Source: Streptomyces sp. NBC_01669
Lineage (GTDB): Bacteria > Actinomycetota > Actinomycetes > Streptomycetales > Streptomycetaceae
NCBI RefSeq assembly: GCF_026339735.1
Contig: NZ_JAPEQG010000001.1
Location: forward strand, 5,952,001-6,016,000
Direction of reading: 5' to 3'
Length of the DNA: 64,000 nucleotides
Positions 60,132 through 64,000 of the stretch are shown here, piece after piece; position 1 is the first letter of the stretch, and every line of letters begins with the position of its first letter. The position numbers and the translations under genes were made by a program. The notes under the pieces are model-generated. The model was not told where the DNA came from. It made no database searches and was given only the letters and a program-made list of their open reading frames with translations.

Positions 60132-60790
60132 GATGTCCCCTCCGGGGCAGCCGCTTCGAGGGCGTCGACGCTGCCGGACATGATGGTGCGGATGTGTCGG
60201 GTGAGGTGCTCGGTGGGCCAGTCCCACCAGGCGACGGCGAGAAGCCGGGCAATGGTCTCGTCGTCGTACCGGGTACGGATCAGCTTGGCCGGATTGCCGC
60301 CGACGATGCCGTAGTCGGGCACGTCACCGGTGACGACCGCGCCGGCGCCGATGATCGCGCCGTGCCCGATCCGTACGCCTGGCATCACCATGGAGTTGTA
60401 GCCGAACCAGACGTCGTTGCCGACGACCGTGTCACCCCGGCTCGGCAGCCCGGTCAGCAGATCGAAGTGCTCGGCCCAGGAGCCGCCCATGGTGGGGAAC
60501 GGGAAGGTGGAGGGGCCGTCCATCCGGTGGTTGGCGCCGTTCATGAGGAACCGCACTCCGGTCCCCAGCGCGCAGAACTTCCCGATGACGAGCTTCTCGG
60601 GGCCGTAGTGGTACAGCACGTTGCGGGTCTCGAAAGCGGTCGCGTCGTCGGGGTCGTCGTAGTACGAGTAGTCGCCGACCTCGATCAGTTCGGACTTCAC
60701 CAGGGGCTTCAGCTGCACGACCCGGGGCTGGCCGGGCATCGGGTGCAGCACGGTGGGGTCGGCGGGAACAGAACTCATGGCGCTCATCAT
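60128..60790 (-). CDS. CatB/Vat-type hexapeptide-repeat O-acetyltransferase
   Basis: This 220-residue left-handed beta-helix acetyltransferase has LVIGKFCALGTGVRFLMNGA, NHRMDGPSTFPF with the catalytic His, then VVGNDVWFGYNSMVMPGVRI and GAGAVVTGDVPDYGIVGGNP. The group includes chloramphenicol and streptogramin acetyltransferases, but most members have unknown acceptors, so resistance cannot be assumed. GAGGTGAATGCG sets the ATG at 60790. A palindrome lies 23 bases upstream. Confidence 0.92.
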   Translation of the reverse strand: MMSAMSSVPADPTVLHPMPGQPRVVQLKPLVKSELIEVGDYSYYDDPDDATAFETRNVLYHYGPEKLVIGKFCALGTGVRFLMNGANHRMDGPSTFPFPTMGGSWAEHFDLLTGLPSRGDTVVGNDVWFGYNSMVMPGVRIGHGAIIGAGAVVTGDVPDYGIVGGNPAKLIRTRYDDETIARLLAVAWWDWPTEHLTRHIRTIMSGSVDALEAAAPEGTS

Positions 60791-60812
60791 CGCATTCACC
60801 TCGGACGAGTTA

Positions 60813-60829
60813 AGTTCCTTTTGGGAACT
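60813..60829. promoter_or_regulatory. Operator-like palindrome upstream of the acetyltransferase-MOSC operon
   Basis: AGTTCC and GGAACT are separated by TTTTG. The spacing and sequence style resemble operators of HxlR-type redox or xenobiotic regulators, but no such regulator gene is in the window. Confidence 0.55.
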
Positions 60830-60873
60830 CGCACCTTGCAGAGAGGGGTACGACGGACTGATGGTGCTGCTCG

Positions 60874-61605
60874 TCACCGACGGGCAGCAGCCGGGGCCGG
60901 GAGCGGGCGCCAGCGGGCGGTGACGTTACGCATGACCAGGACGCTGTCCAGCGTCGCGGTGCCGGGCGGGAAGCGGTCCGGGTCGTCGAAGAACGACGAC
61001 TGTGCCGCACGGACCCGTCCTGCCTCCACCCGCCAGGCGTCCGTGTCCAGTTCCATGGCGTCGAGGCGGCGGCCCGAGTCCGCCGGGGAGAGTCCTCTGG
61101 CCCCTGCGCGGAAGAAGTCCGAGGCTTCCTGGAGGTCGGCGAAGAGTGCGCTGCCCCGCAGCTCGTCGGTGACTTCGGCGGTGACGTCCACCCGCACCTC
61201 GCCGTCCCGGGAGGCGAGCGCCACCCGCACCTCGTCCGGCGTCTCGTGGACCGTGAAGTCGGCGCGGCCGTGCTCGCCGGGGAAGATGCGGCCGCCCGCA
61301 AGGGAGTTGAGCAATGAGGCGGTGTCGCGGCGCGTGATGTAGACGCCGGTCTCGACGCCGTCAGGGCCGTCCCACTCGACGGAGATGCGATGCGCGGCGT
61401 TCTCGCTGCGCAGGCCCACCGCCGGGGGCGCCCAGGAGGGGCGGGCGGAGCCGAGGCGCAGGAGGCAGATGCCGGCGACGGCGTGGCCGCGTACCAGCTG
61501 GGGGCGCAGGTGACCCGGCAGTTGGCGGGCCGCGGCGGCCGGGTCGACCCGGTAGTTCACGAGCAGGCGGCGTTCGATGACGCTGGAGATCCGGGGCTGC
61601 TTCAT
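60874..61605 (-). CDS. DUF2071 (YqjF-like) protein
   Basis: This 243-residue protein has the acetoacetate-decarboxylase-like fold of DUF2071. It begins SVIERRLLVNYRVDPAAAAR, continues with QLVRGHAVAGICLLRLG and SENAAHRISVEW, and has VYITRRDTASLLNSLAGGR in the middle. Its function is unknown. The ATG overlaps the stop of the ArsR gene (ATGA), so the regulator and this gene are translated together and the ArsR protein probably controls it. Confidence 0.85.
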   Translation of the reverse strand: MKQPRISSVIERRLLVNYRVDPAAAARQLPGHLRPQLVRGHAVAGICLLRLGSARPSWAPPAVGLRSENAAHRISVEWDGPDGVETGVYITRRDTASLLNSLAGGRIFPGEHGRADFTVHETPDEVRVALASRDGEVRVDVTAEVTDELRGSALFADLQEASDFFRAGARGLSPADSGRRLDAMELDTDAWRVEAGRVRAAQSSFFDDPDRFPPGTATLDSVLVMRNVTARWRPLPAPAAARR

Positions 61606-61940
61606 GACGTGCCGCCTTCTGTTTCCGTGGCGGACCGCCACGTGGTGTGGCGCAGGACGATCTGCTCGGGGCAGACGGCGCTGAGGAACCGTCCGATGCT
61701 GGTCGCCAGCCGGTCCTCGGCCAGGGAGTAGAAGATGCGGTTGCCGTCCCGCCGTTCGGTGACCAGCCCGGCACCCTTCAGCACGCCGAGGTGGCGGGAG
61801 ATCGACGGCGCGCTGATCGCGAACCGGCCCGCGATCTCCCCGGCCGCCAGTTCGCCGCCCCGCAGGTCCTCCAGGATCTGGCGCCTCGTCGGGTCGGCGA
61901 GGGCGCGGAAGGCGCTCGCCTCTTCATCGGTCTTTCCCAT
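61602..61940 (-). CDS. ArsR/SdpR-type winged-helix repressor
   Basis: This 112-residue regulator has ALADPTRRQILEDLRGGELA, AGEIAGRFAISAPSISRHLG as helix-turn-helix and ERRDGNRIFYSL as wing. The SdpR-like wording suggests an autorepressor paired with the next gene. No metal-binding cysteine motif of the classical ArsR type is seen. A near-perfect palindrome lies directly upstream of the ATG. Confidence 0.92.
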   Translation of the reverse strand: MGKTDEEASAFRALADPTRRQILEDLRGGELAAGEIAGRFAISAPSISRHLGVLKGAGLVTERRDGNRIFYSLAEDRLATSIGRFLSAVCPEQIVLRHTTWRSATETEGGTS

Positions 61941-61948
61941 GATGCATG

Positions 61949-61966
61949 TTTAGCACATGAGCTAAA
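61949..61966. promoter_or_regulatory. Palindromic operator of the ArsR-DUF2071 operon
   Basis: TTTAGC and GCTAAA flank ACATGA; the centre CATG is itself symmetric. The site ends nine bases from the ArsR start codon. It is AT-rich against a GC-rich background. Confidence 0.75.
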
Positions 61967-61995
61967 TAGCCAACCATGCAAGCAGGGTTGGCGAA

Positions 61996-62030
61996 GAGCC
62001 CCCGCGGGTCACGTCCTCGCGGGGGCTCTC
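61996..62030 (-). terminator. Terminator of sodF
   Basis: A 12-bp perfect stem (AGAGCCCCCGCG and complement) with an 11-base loop begins about 65 bases past the sodF stop. Confidence 0.8.
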
Positions 62031-62096
62031 CGTTCATCCGCCTGCCCGGTGAAGGTTGAGAAGACGATCACGAGACAGGACGCCTGTGTGCCCGGG

Positions 62097-62738
62097 TCAG
62101 GGGGCGAGCAGCAGTACGTCCGCGCGCTCCTTGGCGGCCGCGTACCGCTTCGCCACGTCCTGCCAGTTGACGACGCGCCACATCGCCTCGATGAAGTCGA
62201 CCTTCTGGTTCTTGTACTGCAGGTAGAAGGCGTGCTCCCAGGCGTCGAAGACCAGGATCGGGACCGAGCCCTGGCCGACGTTGCCCTGGTGGTCGTAGAC
62301 CTGCTCGACGATCAGCTTGCCGCTGACCGGCTCGTACGCGAGAACGCCCCAGCCGGATCCCTGCGTGGTGGCCGCGGCCTTCGTCAGCTGGGACTTGAAG
62401 CCGGCGTAGGAGCCGAAGGAGTCGGCGAGCGCGTCCGCGAGGTCGCCGACGCCGTCCGCCGCGAGAGGCTCGCCGCCGCCGTCACCGCTCATGTTGTGCC
62501 AGTAGATGGAGTGCAGGATGTGGCCGGACAGGTGGAACGCGAGGTTCTTCTGCAGGCCGTTGATCGCCCCCCAGGCCTCCTTGTCGCGCGCCTCCTCCAG
62601 CTGCTCCAGGGTGTCGTTGGCGCCCTTGACGTAGGCGGCGTGGTGCTTGTCGTGGTGGAGCTCGATGATCTGCGGGTTGATGACCGGTTCGAGCGCCGCG
62701 TAGTCGTACGGGAGTTCCGGGAGCGTGTACGTGGCCAT
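62097..62738 (-). CDS. sodF: Iron (iron-zinc) superoxide dismutase
   Basis: This 213-residue cytoplasmic enzyme converts superoxide to O2 and H2O2. The metal ligands are His28 (ELHHDKHH), His76 (GHILHSIYW), Asp165 and His169 (FDAWEHAFYLQY). Length and motifs fit the Fe/Mn family. In Streptomyces the nickel enzyme SodN is used when nickel is present, while sodF is repressed by Ni-Nur. A Nur-box match lies 33 bases upstream, consistent with sodF rather than a Mn enzyme. Confidence 0.95.
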   Translation of the reverse strand: MATYTLPELPYDYAALEPVINPQIIELHHDKHHAAYVKGANDTLEQLEEARDKEAWGAINGLQKNLAFHLSGHILHSIYWHNMSGDGGGEPLAADGVGDLADALADSFGSYAGFKSQLTKAAATTQGSGWGVLAYEPVSGKLIVEQVYDHQGNVGQGSVPILVFDAWEHAFYLQYKNQKVDFIEAMWRVVNWQDVAKRYAAAKERADVLLLAP

Positions 62739-62771
62739 GGGGCGAACCCTCCAGCTGCTTTCCTGTTGTTA

Positions 62772-62788
62772 TTGCAACCTATATGCAA
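62772..62788. promoter_or_regulatory. Nur box upstream of sodF
   Basis: TTGCAACCTATATGCAA, read on the sodF strand as TTGCAT-N5-TTGCAA, matches the Nur pattern tTGCaa-N5-ttGCAA at 11 of 12 positions. Its location before sodF fits nickel-dependent repression by the Fur-family protein Nur. Confidence 0.85.
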
Positions 62789-62921
62789 ATGCAGGCTAGC
62801 AGGAGGAGGGAGCAGGCGCGGCCGCGCGTACGGGCAGGGGACAGCCGGACCCCTGCGTCGAACCGCCGCGCCGAAACGGGAACTCTCGGTGCACAGTGAG
62901 AAGTCCACAGAGGGAGCCGGT

Positions 62922-63557
62922 ATGTGGATGGGTATCGATCTCGGTACACAGGGCGTCCGTGCGGTCGTCGCCTCCGACCGCGGGGAGATCCTTGGCAGCG
63001 GCGCGGCTCCACTGACCGGCGGACGCGACGGCGTGCGTCACGAGCAGCTGCCCGCGGACTGGTGGACCGCGGTGTGCGCGGCCACCCGGCAGGCGCTGCG
63101 CTCCGGGAGCGGGCCGCCGCGCGCCCTCGCGGTCTGCGCCACGTCCGGCACCGTCCTGCTCGCCGACCGCACGGGCCGGCCACTGACCACCAGGCTGATG
63201 TATGACGACGGGGGGCGGCGGCCGAGGCGGTCAGGGCCCGGACCCCGCCGGCCGGTCCGCAGCGGTCACTGGAACCGGTTGCGCGCCGACATCCTGGGCC
63301 GGCCCGTCCACATCCCGCTGTACAGCGAACCCGCCTTCGGCATGGCGGTCCTCGCCGCGTACGGGGCACGGGCCACCGCCACCCTGCATGAGACCGCGGG
63401 CCACATGGTCAGAATCAGGCAGGTTCTGCGCCCCGACCCGGCGTGCACAGCCCGCCACACGGAGCCGTACCTCAAGCTGGTGGACGAACTGGAACGGCGG
63501 GGCCGGCTGTCCGGAGCGCTCGCCACCCACGCCCGGTCCCGAACGGAGAGCCGATGA
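62922..63557 (+). pseudogene. FGGY-family sugar kinase, frameshifted and internally deleted
   Basis: An intact FGGY kinase has about 480-500 residues; this frame has 211. The first 95 residues are a normal FGGY N-terminus (MGIDLGTQGVRAVVASDRG, then TRLMYDDG). At a run of six G (63210-63215) the family-like continuation (AAEAVRARTPPAGP) is found only in another frame. From about 63265 the original frame resumes with the FGGY C-terminal region (HWNRLRADILGRPVHIP, FGMAVLAAYGA). The middle, with most of the actin-fold core, is gone. It is probably inactive. Its stop overlaps the next gene's start. Confidence 0.82.
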
Positions 63558-64000
63558 CCAAGAGCCCGACCACCTTGTTCCTCGCCCGGCACGGACAGAC
63601 CGCGTGGCACGCCGAGAACCGCTACGCCGGGGTCAGTGACGTCGCCCTCACCGACGAGGGGCGCCGCCAGGCCGAACAGCTGGCTCAGTGGGCGTCCCGC
63701 CACCGGATCGACGCGATCTGGACGTCGACCCTCACCCGTGCCATCGAGACCGCCGAACCCGCCGGCTGGACGCTCGGCCTCGTACCCGGACGCGAACCCG
63801 ATCTGCGGGAGTGCGACTTCGGGACGGTGGAGGGGCGCACCCTCGCCGAGTTCGCCGCCGAGGACCCGGAACGGGCAGAGGCGTTCCGGGCCGACCCGGT
63901 GATCAACGCCTTCCCCGGGGCCGAGGACCCGCGCGTGGCGGCGGCCCGGGGGACGACGGCGCTGCGCCGGATCGCGGACGGCCATCCGGGGCAGCGGGTT
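63554..64000 (+). CDS. Histidine phosphatase family protein, 3' end cut off
   Basis: The visible 149 codons are the start of a phosphoglycerate-mutase-like phosphatase. The catalytic motif LFLARHGQTAW has the nucleophilic His, ENRYAGVSDVALTDEGRRQA follows, then SRTL-like STLTRAIETAEP and ECDFGTVEGR with the second acidic residue. It probably hydrolyses a sugar phosphate or similar ester. The ATG overlaps the stop of the decayed sugar kinase (ATGA), so it was once the second gene of a sugar operon. The gene runs off the window. Confidence 0.9.
   Translation, partial: MTKSPTTLFLARHGQTAWHAENRYAGVSDVALTDEGRRQAEQLAQWASRHRIDAIWTSTLTRAIETAEPAGWTLGLVPGREPDLRECDFGTVEGRTLAEFAAEDPERAEAFRADPVINAFPGAEDPRVAAARGTTALRRIADGHPGQRV

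Noticed and set aside
60128..60790. Acetyltransferase considered as a chloramphenicol or streptogramin resistance gene
   Set aside because: The fold is right, but most members of this chromosomal group have no shown resistance role, and it sits in an operon with a MOSC protein.

Overview
The window is chromosomal DNA from a high-GC actinobacterium, almost certainly Streptomyces. Third codon positions are nearly all G or C. GTG and TTG starts, four-base ATGA/GTGA stop-start overlaps and GGAGG-type ribosome sites are common. The gene set is typical of the Streptomyces chromosome core: nickel-repressed sodF, a chitosan-oligosaccharide csnR-K operon, EttA, an actinobacterial PknG kinase and a DsbA-like protein of mycothiol users. 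From memory, sodF, asd, pepN, malQ and csnR-K occur in the same relative order in S. coelicolor. That could not be checked here. I see no phage, IS element, CRISPR array, tRNA or rRNA.

Layout. 1-4.5 kb: a cut-off SpoIIE-type phosphatase, a DUF4262 protein, ettA, a hot-dog thioesterase and an unknown protein. 4.5-11.6 kb: a three-gene FtsX-permease/ATPase ABC operon. 11.8-13.5 kb: a truncated haemoglobin and a PCMT-like methyltransferase. 13.5-24.3 kb: a seven-gene signalling operon read leftwards, in the order glnX, glnH, coiled-coil protein, pknG, PP2C phosphatase, VWA protein, FHA protein. 24.6-31.4 kb: csnR-E-F-G-H-K, for import and breakdown of glucosamine oligosaccharides, with a perfect palindromic operator in front of csnR. 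31.7-43.5 kb: an MscS channel, an HNH nuclease, a secreted GH84-type hexosaminidase, a repeat-containing 88-residue ORF joined to malQ, a small membrane protein, a LysR regulator, allantoicase and two YcxB-like membrane proteins. 43.6-55.6 kb: two aminopeptidase N paralogues, a DUF1203 protein, aspartate-semialdehyde dehydrogenase, a large secreted subtilase and an AbiEi-like protein. 55.7-64 kb: a DsbA-like oxidoreductase, GNAT, MFS, a winged-helix regulator, MOSC, a hexapeptide acetyltransferase, ArsR plus DUF2071, sodF with a Nur box, a decayed FGGY sugar kinase and the start of a histidine phosphatase.

The most interesting block is 13.5-24.3 kb. The known mycobacterial GlnH-GlnX-PknG amino-acid sensing chain (binding protein, four-helix membrane protein, soluble kinase) sits in one operon with a VWA protein, a PP2C phosphatase and an FHA protein. 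VWA + PP2C + kinase resembles the TerY-P triad. The kinase, phosphatase and FHA protein all carry CxxC zinc ribbons, and the kinase also has a Ser/Arg-rich segment. The operon has a solute-binding protein but no transporter genes. I read it as a self-contained nutrient-sensing phosphorylation circuit: sensor, kinase, phosphatase, phospho-reader and VWA scaffold. The parts are seen in the sequence; the circuit is inferred.

Other points of note are a GH84 enzyme with Gln-Asp instead of Asp-Asp, a CPWA active site in the DsbA-like protein, several well-formed operator palindromes, a tandem 26-bp repeat before allantoicase, and a kinase pseudogene with both a frameshift and a deletion.
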